A DNA stretch of 48,486 bases from Clostridiaceae bacterium (GTDB lineage: Bacteria > Bacillota > Clostridia > Lachnospirales > Lachnospiraceae): NCBI GenBank assembly GCA_018378255.1, contig JAGZXV010000016.1, forward strand, positions 1 through 48,486, read 5' to 3'. The position numbers and the translations under genes are program-made. Shown here piece after piece: positions 31,431 through 40,451 of this stretch. The first letter of the stretch is position 1; the number at the start of each line of letters is the position of its first letter. The notes under the pieces were generated by a model. That model worked only from the letters and a program-made list of their open reading frames with translations, did no database searches and was not told the DNA's origin.

Positions 31431-31990
31431 ACGCCAGCCACATTCTCGACGCATTGGAAATGATTGATGACAAATACATCCTGCAGGCAAAGGAACATCC
31501 GCTTACCGATGCTCCGTCCGGCAGGTGCCGGGAAAGAAAAACCGGAAACCTGCGGCGCATCATGGTTTTAATTGCCGCTGCCGCCTTGCTGTTGACACTC
31601 TGCGGATTTGCGGCATACAAAATGGGATTATTTGACTACTGGATACAAACGCCGTCCGCCGCTCCGGAAGAAGTTGTGCGCTATGCAATCGAAAATCAGA
31701 TTGAAAAGGAATATACCATCTGCGTAACCGTTGATACCGTTCATGTTGATATGGACGAGACGAAACGGCTCGCCGCCATGTATTCCGGCAGCGAACTCGC
31801 AAAGGCAAGGGGATGGACGGATGAATATTTAGCGGAACATTTTACCGCAGTAAAAGCCGTGTATTATATCGAATATGATCATACCAAAGTATTCATAAAC
31901 GACGGTTGGACAAAACAGTATTTTTATCTGGTGCGAAAACCGGAGACAGGGGAATGGACGATTATTGATAATACAAGTCCTGATACATGA
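31427..31990 (+). CDS. Probable membrane anti-sigma factor
   Basis: 187 aa; start ATG overlaps the sigma gene stop (ATGA). Residues 1-45 form a short cytoplasmic sigma-binding-like domain (SHILDALEMIDDKYI). A transmembrane helix follows at about 45-65 (IMVLIAAAALLLTLCGFAAY). The extracytoplasmic domain of ~120 residues (YTICVTVDTVHVDMDETK, VYYIEYDHTKVFINDG, YFYLVRKPETGEWTIIDN) looks like a small alpha/beta NTF2-like or DUF4829-type fold. It should hold the sigma factor at the membrane until a signal arrives. No cytoplasmic zinc motif (ZAS) is present. Confidence 0.82.
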   Translation: MNASHILDALEMIDDKYILQAKEHPLTDAPSGRCRERKTGNLRRIMVLIAAAALLLTLCGFAAYKMGLFDYWIQTPSAAPEEVVRYAIENQIEKEYTICVTVDTVHVDMDETKRLAAMYSGSELAKARGWTDEYLAEHFTAVKAVYYIEYDHTKVFINDGWTKQYFYLVRKPETGEWTIIDNTSPDT

Positions 31991-32013
31991 ACAGAAATCA
32001 CACGCTTGTATCG

Positions 32014-32030
32014 TAAAAAGCCGCTTTTTA
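32014..32030. terminator. Short hairpin between convergent genes
   Basis: TAAAAAGC-C-GCTTTTTA between the anti-sigma gene (ends 31990) and the amidohydrolase gene (ends 32028). It has U-rich tails in both directions but a weak GC core, so it is a possible bidirectional terminator. Confidence 0.35.
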
Positions 32031-33164
32031 TCCAAAATAAACCTGGCTGTAAACTACATTTCCACCTTTTATGGTCATCTGAGGCACAATCATTTCCCGT
32101 CCGTCCAGGCGGTTTCTGCCGCAGGTCCAGTCCTCGTAAACAATCGGCCTTTCCTCTACCTTAAAAATCACAAGATCCGCCTCTGTTCCCGGAGCTAACG
32201 ATGCCAGTTTTGGCCTGTTCAGCAGTTTGGCAGGCATGAGCACCGCCGCATCCAGAATGCGCTCCAGAGGCATATGAAACGCCAGATACTTGGACAGTAC
32301 CCGGGGGAGGCTGTGCAGCACTCCCTGGTAATAGGACACCGTATTCACATCGGAACTGATAATATCAGGATAAAAGCCCTGTTCTATCGCAGCCTGCGCC
32401 ACCTTTAAGTCAAAGTTATTTTTTCCGTTGCAGGCGTCGAATAATATGCCCCGTTCTCTCGCTTTCCAAATACCATCTCTGACGTTTCCGTTTCCATCCA
32501 GAATGCTTTCACCCTTATTTTGGTACATATGGCAGACCACATCCCCTTTTCTCAGCATAGAAACGATTTTTTCCAAATCCATGGCCGGGTCTGTGATGTG
32601 CACAATGAGATTACACCCCAATTCTTCACACAGATCCACTGATTTTTTCAGGGAAGCTTCTGCCGTTTCCGGTGATACGATATTGGAGGACAGCCTTGTT
32701 TTCAGCCCCACCAGAGAATCCGGATACATACGAAATAACCGTTTAATACGGTCCCGGTCAATAAACTCCGGAGCCAGGTTTTCCGCATACTTCCCTGTCA
32801 GCTGTCCGCCGGATGCCACTAAAAGCTGTGCCATAAGCCTGACATCGGCCTGGTCTATCACTGCTTTCTGGAATATTTCATAGGAAGCCGCCCCGCAGGT
32901 GCCCGCGTCCACTGCTGTTGTCACACCGCAGGGAAATGACGCCGCATCGGGATTGACGCCATTTTCCGCTCCTCCTTTGAAGTAATGGACATGGTAATCG
33001 ATCAGGCCGGGAGCCACATAGCAGTCTTTGGCATCGATTACCTGATACTCCGTTTGGGAACTGAATTCCTTCAAAAGACCGTCTTCTATATAGAGATCCC
33101 TGTTTTCCATACTCCCTTTACACGGGTCATACACTCTGCCATTTTTAATCACATAATTATACAT
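32028..33164 (-). CDS. Amidohydrolase-superfamily metallohydrolase (EF_0837-like)
   Basis: 378 aa. Small beta-sandwich at both ends (VIKNGRVYDPC; GTEADLVIFKVEERPIV) and a metal barrel: GLIDYHVHYF (HxH), the Lys in GLKTRLSS that may be carboxylated, His in LIVHITDP, His in VVCHMYQNKGES, and Asp in DIISSDVNTVS. This order fits the dihydroorotase/D-aminoacylase-like EF_0837/AHA_3915 group, whose members deacetylate or deamidate small carboxylates. It is the last gene of a TRAP transporter operon (13-bp gap), so its substrate is probably imported by that transporter. The actual compound cannot be told. Confidence 0.88.
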   Translation of the reverse strand: MYNYVIKNGRVYDPCKGSMENRDLYIEDGLLKEFSSQTEYQVIDAKDCYVAPGLIDYHVHYFKGGAENGVNPDAASFPCGVTTAVDAGTCGAASYEIFQKAVIDQADVRLMAQLLVASGGQLTGKYAENLAPEFIDRDRIKRLFRMYPDSLVGLKTRLSSNIVSPETAEASLKKSVDLCEELGCNLIVHITDPAMDLEKIVSMLRKGDVVCHMYQNKGESILDGNGNVRDGIWKARERGILFDACNGKNNFDLKVAQAAIEQGFYPDIISSDVNTVSYYQGVLHSLPRVLSKYLAFHMPLERILDAAVLMPAKLLNRPKLASLAPGTEADLVIFKVEERPIVYEDWTCGRNRLDGREMIVPQMTIKGGNVVYSQVYFG

Positions 33165-33177
33165 ACATTTCCTTCCC

Positions 33178-35490
33178 CTACTGTGCCTGTTTTACTGCCT
33201 CAAGTACCTGGTCAGTCAGCTCGTCTCCAAGATTCTTACGAACCATATCGTAGACAACTCCCGCTTTTTCCTGAAGTTCAGCCAGAACCGGCGCATCCAG
33301 GGTGATGATTTCACATCCTGCGTCGATACAAGTCTGTTTATATTCCGCAATGCTTTCGTCTGCCATTTGGTTTCCGTATGCAATGGCTGCCGATGCGCAC
33401 TCATCCACCAGCCCGCGGACATCTTCCGGAAGTCCTTCATATAAATCATTATTCATGAAAAAGGTGATGATATGGCCCACATGATTTGTCTCAATTATGT
33501 ATTTCTGTACCTCCTGGAAGTTGTTACCTACAATATTCATATACGGATTTTCCTGGGCATCGATCGTGCCCTGTTGAAGGCCCATAAATACTTCCGTAAA
33601 TTCCATGGACACTGCATTGGCTCCCAACGCGTTCCAGTAAGCCAGATGATATGGATTCGTCATTACGCGGATATTCTGGCCCTTTAAATCAGAAAGCTTG
33701 TGCACCGGTTTATTGCTGGTAAGCTCCCGGAATCCGGCATCTGCATAGCCCAGCATCATAACGCCTCCGGCCTTGTTGTATTCATTCATAGTATCTGCCA
33801 GGTCTCCTTTGAGCACATTTCTCATTGTAACCAGATCCGGGAACAGGTTGGGCATGTCAAATACCGCCGACTGAGGCACAAAATCCACCAGGTCAGTGGT
33901 CATGCCCGTTCCGATATCCACGGTCCCTGCGATGACCGCCTGAGTGAACTCCGTCGTATTTCCCATCTGCCCGCCGGGATACAGATCCACAGTGATCTTT
34001 CCGCCGCTTCTCGCTTTGATCAAATCTCCAAAACGTTCTACCACCTTATAATTGATGGTGGTATCCGATACGCTCATGGCCGCGGTCCAATGGTACTGCC
34101 CGTCAATCTCCACCACCTCAACAGGCTCGTTCATTTCCTGACTGCCCTTGTCTTTCTGTTCCACCACAGCAGGAACTCCCAGTTTTTCACCGGATGCCAG
34201 CGATGGCAGAAAAAGGCTGATCTGCGGAACATATATGATCAGAACCAGAGAAAGCAGAAATGATACCAAAAATGGAACGGTAGCCTTTGCCAGCCTGAAC
34301 ATCGGTATTTTGGTCATTCCGCTGGCAACAAACAAATTAATTCCCATTGGAGGGGTTACCATGCCAACTGCCAGGTTCACCGTCATGATAATGCCAAAAT
34401 GAATCGGATCAACGCCGACCGCCGTAGCAATCGGCAGTAGAATCGGGGTCAGGATCATGATATTGGGTATATTATCTATGATCATTCCGCAGACCAGCAT
34501 GATCAGGTTCATGATCAGCAGGATCAATATCTTGCTGCTTACGGAATCCAGCACCGCCTGGCTGATCATCTGAGGATAACGAAGCATGGTGAGACAACGG
34601 GCAAATGCGGTTGCCGCTGCAATTACAAACAATATGTTTACATACGTTTTGGCGCCTTCTGTAAATACGCTGCCAAGGCCATTTAGCGGAATTGTTTTAT
34701 AGATGAATATACAAACAAGCAGGCCGTAAATTACTGAAATAACAGCAGCTTCCGTAGGAGAAGCGATTCCGCCGTAAATTGACCCCAATATAATGATCGG
34801 TGTCAGCAGCGCCCAAAAACTTTCCTTCAGCACTGTTTTAAAGCCTTTGGAACGGATGGACTGGTAATGTTCCATTAACAGTTTCTTGTCTTCTCCATGG
34901 CGTTTACAATAAATCCAGCAGTACAGCATCAAAGCCGCGCCGATCAGTATTCCGGGAATGATTCCGGCGATAAATAAGTTAGACGGCGACGCCCCAGTGG
35001 CCGAAGAATAGACAATATAGGAAATGCTTGGCGGAATAATGACTCCCAATCCGCCGGCCACCGTCACAATGGCGGCAGCAAATATTTTATCATACCCCAT
35101 ACTCACCAAAAACGGAATTGTCATAGCTCCTACCGCTGAAACCGTAGCCGGAGCAGAACCTGATATGGCGGCATAAAACATACATGTTACTACGACGGCA
35201 CAGGGAAATCCAGCTGTCTTGTTGCCGATAAAATAGGCAAAGAAGTTAAAGAGTTTTTCGGACAGCCCGCCCTTCGCCATAATCATACCGGAAACCATAA
35301 ACAGCGGAACCGCCAGCAGGGTAAAACTGTCCAGACCGCTGAACATGCTGCGCACCACCGCAGCCGCATCATATGCAAACGCACCATCCATCATGGAAGG
35401 AAATAACGCCATGGAACCAAAAACGCCGGCTACCGGCATACCGATTGCCAGCAGAGCCGCCAGCACTAAAAAATAAACCCCGATTCCCAT
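33178..35490 (-). CDS. TRAP transporter large permease (DctM) fused to its substrate-binding protein (DctP)
   Basis: 770 aa in one uninterrupted frame. Residues 1-430 are a complete DctM, 11-12 membrane helices, with FYAAISGSAPATVSAVG, GGLGVIIPPSISYIVY and MTVNLAVGMVTPPMGINLFV. A polar linker (431-464) follows the last helix. Residues 465-770 are a DctP receptor: VERFGDLIKARSGGKITVDLYPGGQMG, then LKGQNIRVMTNPYH with the substrate-binding Arg608, and ALGANAVSMEFTEVFMGLQ. No signal peptide or lipobox separates the halves, so the receptor is tethered by the permease. TRAP transporters import organic acids with Na+. The gene overlaps dctQ by 1 nt. Fused DctQ-DctM proteins are well known; I know of few DctM-DctP fusions. 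Confidence 0.95.
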   Translation of the reverse strand: MGIGVYFLVLAALLAIGMPVAGVFGSMALFPSMMDGAFAYDAAAVVRSMFSGLDSFTLLAVPLFMVSGMIMAKGGLSEKLFNFFAYFIGNKTAGFPCAVVVTCMFYAAISGSAPATVSAVGAMTIPFLVSMGYDKIFAAAIVTVAGGLGVIIPPSISYIVYSSATGASPSNLFIAGIIPGILIGAALMLYCWIYCKRHGEDKKLLMEHYQSIRSKGFKTVLKESFWALLTPIIILGSIYGGIASPTEAAVISVIYGLLVCIFIYKTIPLNGLGSVFTEGAKTYVNILFVIAAATAFARCLTMLRYPQMISQAVLDSVSSKILILLIMNLIMLVCGMIIDNIPNIMILTPILLPIATAVGVDPIHFGIIMTVNLAVGMVTPPMGINLFVASGMTKIPMFRLAKATVPFLVSFLLSLVLIIYVPQISLFLPSLASGEKLGVPAVVEQKDKGSQEMNEPVEVVEIDGQYHWTAAMSVSDTTINYKVVERFGDLIKARSGGKITVDLYPGGQMGNTTEFTQAVIAGTVDIGTGMTTDLVDFVPQSAVFDMPNLFPDLVTMRNVLKGDLADTMNEYNKAGGVMMLGYADAGFRELTSNKPVHKLSDLKGQNIRVMTNPYHLAYWNALGANAVSMEFTEVFMGLQQGTIDAQENPYMNIVGNNFQEVQKYIIETNHVGHIITFFMNNDLYEGLPEDVRGLVDECASAAIAYGNQMADESIAEYKQTCIDAGCEIITLDAPVLAELQEKAGVVYDMVRKNLGDELTDQVLEAVKQAQ

Positions 35491-35993
35491 TATTCACATC
35501 CCCCTTCCATCATCTTTTCATCATCCATTGGCTTGTGCTTTAAAACCATAATCTGAATGTAGCGCACAATGGAAAGCACAAATGTGAATGCAATGATTCC
35601 ATACAAATAGGCCATAGGCAGTTGAAGGGCCGGGCTTTTCTGATTAATCCTGACACAGCTCACAACCATATCAACAGCCCCTTTTGTCAGAAAGCATAAA
35701 AATCCAACCATTAACAGATCTGTCAGATACAAAAAGATCTGCTGAACGGCCTGAGGCAGCATGCCTACCAGAGCGTCTACCCGGATGCCGTTATTATACC
35801 TGATCCAGCATGGCATACTGAAAAATCCGGACAGCACCAGGGAGTATTTGCACACCTCATCAGACCAGCTCAAACCGCTCTCAAACCCATAACGCATCAC
35901 CACATTCATAAAAGACAGCACAGTCAGCACAACCAGCAGAGCTGCCAGTACCATGTGTTCAAAATGCCTGTCCAGCCACTTTAGAAACACCAT
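35490..35993 (-). CDS. TRAP transporter small permease (DctQ)
   Basis: 167 aa, four membrane helices, standard DctQ size. HMVLAALLVVLTVLSFMNVVMRYGFESGLSWSDEVCKYSLV contains the family WSDEV motif after helix 1; LSGFFSMPCWIRYNNGIRVDAL is the second hallmark. AAAGGAGGAGAAG precedes the ATG. First gene of the TRAP/amidohydrolase operon; its TAA and the next ATG share one base. A consensus promoter lies about 90 bp upstream, and a LysR gene is divergent. Confidence 0.93.
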   Translation of the reverse strand: MVFLKWLDRHFEHMVLAALLVVLTVLSFMNVVMRYGFESGLSWSDEVCKYSLVLSGFFSMPCWIRYNNGIRVDALVGMLPQAVQQIFLYLTDLLMVGFLCFLTKGAVDMVVSCVRINQKSPALQLPMAYLYGIIAFTFVLSIVRYIQIMVLKHKPMDDEKMMEGGCE

Positions 35994-36089
35994 AACTTCT
36001 CCTCCTTTTTTTCAGAAGCCGTATCAATTAAAATACCGATTTTATTTGTACGAAACTTCCAATAACCCTTGATTTTTTCTATTTTTTTC

Positions 36090-36118
36090 ATTATATCTGT
36101 GTTATAATCAGAAGTAAA
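36090..36118 (-). promoter_or_regulatory. Promoter of the TRAP/amidohydrolase operon
   Basis: On the minus strand TTTACT (36113-36118), 17 bp, TATAAT (36090-36095). The rest of the 309-bp gap to the LysR gene holds AT-rich sequence and, at about 36238-36275, three GGGAAT-type repeats that might be LysR contacts. No gene is seen in it. Confidence 0.7.
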
Positions 36119-36302
36119 GATGTGAATATTTCTATTAGTTATAAGAAAAATTAAGAGGAGTTTTGCCGGATATCTATAACCTGTCATTTCTCAGGATTTT
36201 AATCTGTAAACCAGAGGGATCAGGTATGGAAACCGGTTTCCCAGTCCGGGAATTTCGGGAATCTGGTGGGAATTATGTGATTTATGAAAGGGAAAGATAA
36301 CC

Positions 36303-37226
36303 ATGGAGTTAAAACAATTAGAATATATTCTGGCAATTGAAGAATACGGCAATATCAGCAAAGCGGCAAATGCTCTGTTTATCAGCCAGTCCGCATTAAA
36401 CCAACAGCTCATTCATCTGGAACAGGAATTGAACACCAAATTATTCATTAGAAACAACCGGAATCTCAGGCCCACACAAGCCGGGATCATTTATCTGCAA
36501 AATGCCCATGAAATTATAAAAATCAAAAAAAACACCTACTCCCTGCTCCAGGATTTGGCAGATTCCACCATTGGCGAACTGCATTTGGGCCTGACCTGGG
36601 AGCATGGGATTGATATGTTTACGGAGATATTTCCTCAATTCAATCAAAAATTTCCCCGCTTTTCGATCAAAATCCATGAACGGACCGTCGCCCAACAGCA
36701 CCAGATGATCACTTCCGGCCACATCGACTTAGGTTTCGTCATGCTGCAGGACAGCGACCGGATCGATGCCAATTACGTTCCCCTGTGCCAGGAACAGCTT
36801 CTTCTTGGCGTGCCGAAAAACCATCCCATGGCCCGGTATGCCAACCCGTTGGATATGCCTTTAGCATCTGCGGACCTGGCCCTCTTTAAAGACGACCTGT
36901 TTTCACTCATATTTCCCGAATCCACCATGCGGGCGGTGATCGATCCATTGTTCCACAATTCCGGATTCAAACCTAAAATATTATTTGAAACCTCCATGAA
37001 CCACGCTTTATGCAAAATGGTGAGCCGGGGCTTGTGCTGCACCATACTTCCACAATTTTATGCCCTCCAGTATGACGATATCGCTTGGTTCCGTCTGGAG
37101 GGCAATACCCAATGGAAATGGTGCATCGTTTACCCCAAAGGCATCCAGCTGAATGCAGCCGCCCGGTACCTGATCGAACTGGCCCGCAGGTATGGGGCGG
37201 AAGAAGAAATGAAATTGAAGGGGTAG
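36303..37226 (+). CDS. LysR family transcriptional regulator
   Basis: 307 aa. The N-terminal winged helix (MELKQLEYILAIEEYGNISKAANALFISQSALNQQLIHLEQELNTKLF, split here only by its length) is a textbook LysR DNA-binding domain at residues 1-60. The effector domain (~90-295) includes LHLGLTWEHGIDMF, GHIDLGFVMLQDSD and a late GLCCTILPQFYAL. It is divergent from dctQ, the standard arrangement for a LysR activator of the neighbouring operon. The inducer is probably the TRAP substrate or a product of the amidohydrolase. An A/T hairpin (TTAAAAAATG-TTTTTTA, ~37234) follows the stop. Confidence 0.94.
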   Translation: MELKQLEYILAIEEYGNISKAANALFISQSALNQQLIHLEQELNTKLFIRNNRNLRPTQAGIIYLQNAHEIIKIKKNTYSLLQDLADSTIGELHLGLTWEHGIDMFTEIFPQFNQKFPRFSIKIHERTVAQQHQMITSGHIDLGFVMLQDSDRIDANYVPLCQEQLLLGVPKNHPMARYANPLDMPLASADLALFKDDLFSLIFPESTMRAVIDPLFHNSGFKPKILFETSMNHALCKMVSRGLCCTILPQFYALQYDDIAWFRLEGNTQWKWCIVYPKGIQLNAAARYLIELARRYGAEEEMKLKG

Positions 37227-37329
37227 GTGGGATGTTAAAAAATGTTTTTTATCCTTAGCGCAGCCGATACCCAGACCTGGATTTCCCCTCTTCACGGCGT
37301 CACTCCGCCATTGCCTTCAATAAATATTC

Positions 37330-39204
37330 TCACCCCTCCTTCAAAAGCCGCATGAACACCGGAAACTCCGGCTGCTCAATCAACTCCCGGATCGCCTCCT
37401 CCTTCAAAAGCAGAGCCGTGGTTATTTTATAGAATTCCTGGGTTCTCGGATGTTTTCCTTCAGCCAGGGAAACGAGAAGCACTACCTGAACCTGGTTCTG
37501 CACCCAGTATATAGGCTTTTTCAGAATCCCCACGCCTACAAAGGTGGTATCTGTCATCATCTTATAAGGATGGGGCAGGGCCACCAGGTTTCCATAATCC
37601 GTATGGGCCAGATCTTCTCTTCTTAATACGGATTCATAAAATTTGGGGGGCAGGGTTCTGAAACGGCTTATTTTTTCACACATGGCAGCGATCACTTCTT
37701 CTTTGCTGTTGCCATCCAGATTGGGAAAAAACAATTCTCTGCTATAGTATTCATTTAAAAAATCCATCTCATTTTCCTGAAGTTTCTCCCTGATTTTCAA
37801 TATTTCCCGGTCGCTCAGAAAAGTCTGGATTTCCATAATAGGGCGCGGGATTTTATGTTTCACAGGTACGGTTGTCAGGACATAATCAATATCGTCAAAC
37901 TCCAGATCCTCCAGCTGATAGACCGTGCAGATCCTGATTTCTTCGATGTATTTCCCAAACTCTTCCATGTATTTATATTTTAGAAGCTGGGCGCTTCCCT
38001 GGCCTGAGGAACAGACCATGAGAATTTTCTTTTTCTGGATCCCTGTCTTATCCCGTTCCATAGCGAGGGCAAACTGAAGGGCAATGTATCCGGTTTCCTC
38101 ATCTGAAATCGCGCAGTGATAATACTCCCTAAGAGGAATTACCGCCTGGCTGGCTACCGTATAGGGGAACAGGTAATTTTTTCTTATATCATCCAGCATG
38201 GGATTTTGAATTTTAAGCTGATAGCGGAGCCGTATGTCCATGGGGACCAAATGATAGTTTAACGCCATTCTCAATTCCAGATTGTGCCGGTAGTCCAGTG
38301 CAAATGTCTCATAAACCGTGTTCACCATCCGCTCCACCAGTTCATCCAGATATTGGGGAATCACAAAGTTCGTATCCTCCCATCCGGCTGCCGCAAATGT
38401 CCTGTTGCCCGCCATCATCACAGCCAGATACAAAATCTCGCTTTCCGGAATGACAATCGCGCCTTTCCCTGCCATTTCCGCCGCCATGGCCGATGCCGCC
38501 CTGTATTCGGTCCTGCCTTTGATAAAAGCAGTCCCCTCCTGCATACGGATAAAAAAACCCTGCTCCATCCTTTTTTGGCTGATCTCTGCATAAAGATACA
38601 ATTCCTTTAACGAGGTTTCCGCAATCTCCAGCCGGAATTGTTTTAATATATCCAGAATCAGCCTTAACAGTTCCGACTCGCTTCCGGCGTCATACTGTTT
38701 GGACAAATGCTCTGAAATACATCTTCTGATTCCCAGCTCCTGCCCTAAAACCTTCATTCCATACCGGGACTTTTTCTCAACAATCAGCCCATAGCGGGAC
38801 AAAATGACTTCGGCCTTCCTGAGATCATGAACAAGGGTCTGTCTGGAAATAAACATTTTCTCCGCCAAATCATCCATTTTCACATAGGTCTGGGTGCTCA
38901 AAAGTTCATTCAGAAGATATTTCACCCGGTCATCGGGAGTCGTCAGCCCCAATCCATTGGTATTTTTCCTGTTTTCGTCTAAAAACTCCTGGAACCTGGC
39001 CTGATCCACGATTTCCAAACAGTATCCATACCTCTGTTTAGAACGCAGAACGGCACCATTTGCAATGCATATGGTGCCCAGCTCTTTGATTCTGGTTCTG
39101 ACTGATTTTTCACTCAGATTCATTTTTTCCGCCAGATTCCCGGCGGTTTTGTATCCCCCATCCAACAATTCAGACAGGAGAACTTCCAATCTTTCATCTA
39201 ACAC
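37330..39204 (-). CDS. PRD-containing PTS regulator (BglG/MtlR/LicR type)
   Basis: 624 aa from a GTG start at 39204 (GAGG 8 nt upstream). Layout: N-terminal HTH (LLDGGYKTAGNLAEKMNLSEKSVRTRIKEL), a second HTH (TYVKMDDLAEKMFISRQTLVHDLRKAE), two PRD domains (~165-380), a Gat-type IIB-like domain with Cys in ILMVCSSGQGSAQLL (~395), and a IIA-fructose/mannitol domain with His in NLVALPHPYKMM (~545). Such proteins are DNA-binding activators tuned by PTS phosphorylation. It lies 17 bp downstream of argD and may be read from the arg transcript. The PTS operon at 26.7-30.5 kb is a possible target, not adjacent. Confidence 0.93.
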   Translation of the reverse strand: MLDERLEVLLSELLDGGYKTAGNLAEKMNLSEKSVRTRIKELGTICIANGAVLRSKQRYGYCLEIVDQARFQEFLDENRKNTNGLGLTTPDDRVKYLLNELLSTQTYVKMDDLAEKMFISRQTLVHDLRKAEVILSRYGLIVEKKSRYGMKVLGQELGIRRCISEHLSKQYDAGSESELLRLILDILKQFRLEIAETSLKELYLYAEISQKRMEQGFFIRMQEGTAFIKGRTEYRAASAMAAEMAGKGAIVIPESEILYLAVMMAGNRTFAAAGWEDTNFVIPQYLDELVERMVNTVYETFALDYRHNLELRMALNYHLVPMDIRLRYQLKIQNPMLDDIRKNYLFPYTVASQAVIPLREYYHCAISDEETGYIALQFALAMERDKTGIQKKKILMVCSSGQGSAQLLKYKYMEEFGKYIEEIRICTVYQLEDLEFDDIDYVLTTVPVKHKIPRPIMEIQTFLSDREILKIREKLQENEMDFLNEYYSRELFFPNLDGNSKEEVIAAMCEKISRFRTLPPKFYESVLRREDLAHTDYGNLVALPHPYKMMTDTTFVGVGILKKPIYWVQNQVQVVLLVSLAEGKHPRTQEFYKITTALLLKEEAIRELIEQPEFPVFMRLLKEG

Positions 39205-39221
39205 GTATCAATCCTCTATCT

Positions 39222-40424
39222 TTACAATAAAGATGCCTCAATTGCTTTTTCAAGCCTGATGATCATCTGGTCTACATCTGAATTTTCAATTACCAGCGGC
39301 GGCACGAACCGGATAATATTGCTGCCTGCGCTGATTAAGACAAGTTTCTGCTCCAGCAGGGCGTTATTTACCACAGGCGCAACAGGAACAGAAAATTCCA
39401 GTCCCTGAATCAAGCCCTTGCCCCGGTTGGACACCACAGCATCGTACTTTTCCACCAGGCCGGCCAGCTTTTTCTCCAGATATCCACCGATTTCTTTCAC
39501 ATGCTCCACCAAATGCTTCTCTTCGAACAGATCCATCACTTTACTGGCCGCCGCGCACACAAGGGGATTGCCGCCGTATGTGCTCCCATGATCCCCCGGA
39601 ACCATGGCTTCAGACGCCTTGCCGCAGGCTAAGAAGGCTCCCACCGGAACACCGTTTCCAAGGGCTTTCGCAACGGTCATCACATCCGGCTTCACGCCAT
39701 ATCCCTGCCATGCAAACATCTCTCCGCTGCGGCCCATCCCGCACTGGATTTCATCCAGCATCAAAAGCAGATCGAAATCATCACAGAGTTTGCGGACACC
39801 TTTTATAAAGGAATCCTCCGCCGGATAAATTCCGCCCTCTCCCTGAATAGTTTCCATTAAAACAGCACAGGTCTTTTCATTAACAAGAGCTTTTACACTG
39901 TCCAGATTGTTGAACTCGGCAAATTTAATATTTGGAATCAGTGGATAAAATGGTTCCTGATAATGTTCATTTCCAGTGACGGACAAGGCTCCCAGACTTC
40001 TGCCATGGAAGGAATGCTTCATGGCGATAATTTCATAGTCCGGCGCCATACCTTTATTATAGGCATATCTTTTGGCAATCTTCAGCGCGCCTTCTACGGC
40101 TTCGGTTCCGCTGTTGGTAAAAAACACTTTATCCATCCGGGATATTTTGAGGAGCTTTTCTCCCGCCTCAATGGACGGCTGGTTGTAGAACAGATTGGAT
40201 GTATGAAGCAGTTTATCCACCTGGGCCTTAACTGCCTCATTGTAATCCGGATCATTATATCCCAGCGCCATTACAGCAATTCCGGCGCCAAAATCCAGGT
40301 ATTCCTGTCCGTCCGTATCGTAGAGCCATACGCCCTGTCCATGGTCAAATATCACAGGGAAACGGTTATATGTTTTATAAAATGATTTTTCAGCTTTTTC
40401 TATATATTCTTCTTTATTTATCAT
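39222..40424 (-). CDS. argD: Acetylornithine aminotransferase
   Basis: 400 aa from the ATG at 40424, 5 nt after the GGAGG run; four further upstream codons overlap that site. Class-III PLP aminotransferase: FTNSGTEAVEGALKIAKRY, FHGRSLGALSVTGNEHYQEPF, LMLDEIQCGMGRSG and the PLP lysine in MTVAKALGNGVPVGAFL. It converts N-acetylglutamate semialdehyde to N-acetylornithine with glutamate. Third pathway step encoded in the argC-GNAT-argJ-argB-argD run; 27 bp follow argB. Confidence 0.95.
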   Translation of the reverse strand: MINKEEYIEKAEKSFYKTYNRFPVIFDHGQGVWLYDTDGQEYLDFGAGIAVMALGYNDPDYNEAVKAQVDKLLHTSNLFYNQPSIEAGEKLLKISRMDKVFFTNSGTEAVEGALKIAKRYAYNKGMAPDYEIIAMKHSFHGRSLGALSVTGNEHYQEPFYPLIPNIKFAEFNNLDSVKALVNEKTCAVLMETIQGEGGIYPAEDSFIKGVRKLCDDFDLLLMLDEIQCGMGRSGEMFAWQGYGVKPDVMTVAKALGNGVPVGAFLACGKASEAMVPGDHGSTYGGNPLVCAAASKVMDLFEEKHLVEHVKEIGGYLEKKLAGLVEKYDAVVSNRGKGLIQGLEFSVPVAPVVNNALLEQKLVLISAGSNIIRFVPPLVIENSDVDQMIIRLEKAIEASLL

Positions 40425-40451
40425 CATTTCCTCCATTCCTGAGCTCAGGCA

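Noticed and set aside
34100..34160. Separate start for the DctP receptor at the ATG near residue 453 of the TRAP fusion
   Set aside because: Only a weak GGA-like site is present, and the product would have no signal peptide, so a separate extracellular receptor is unlikely.
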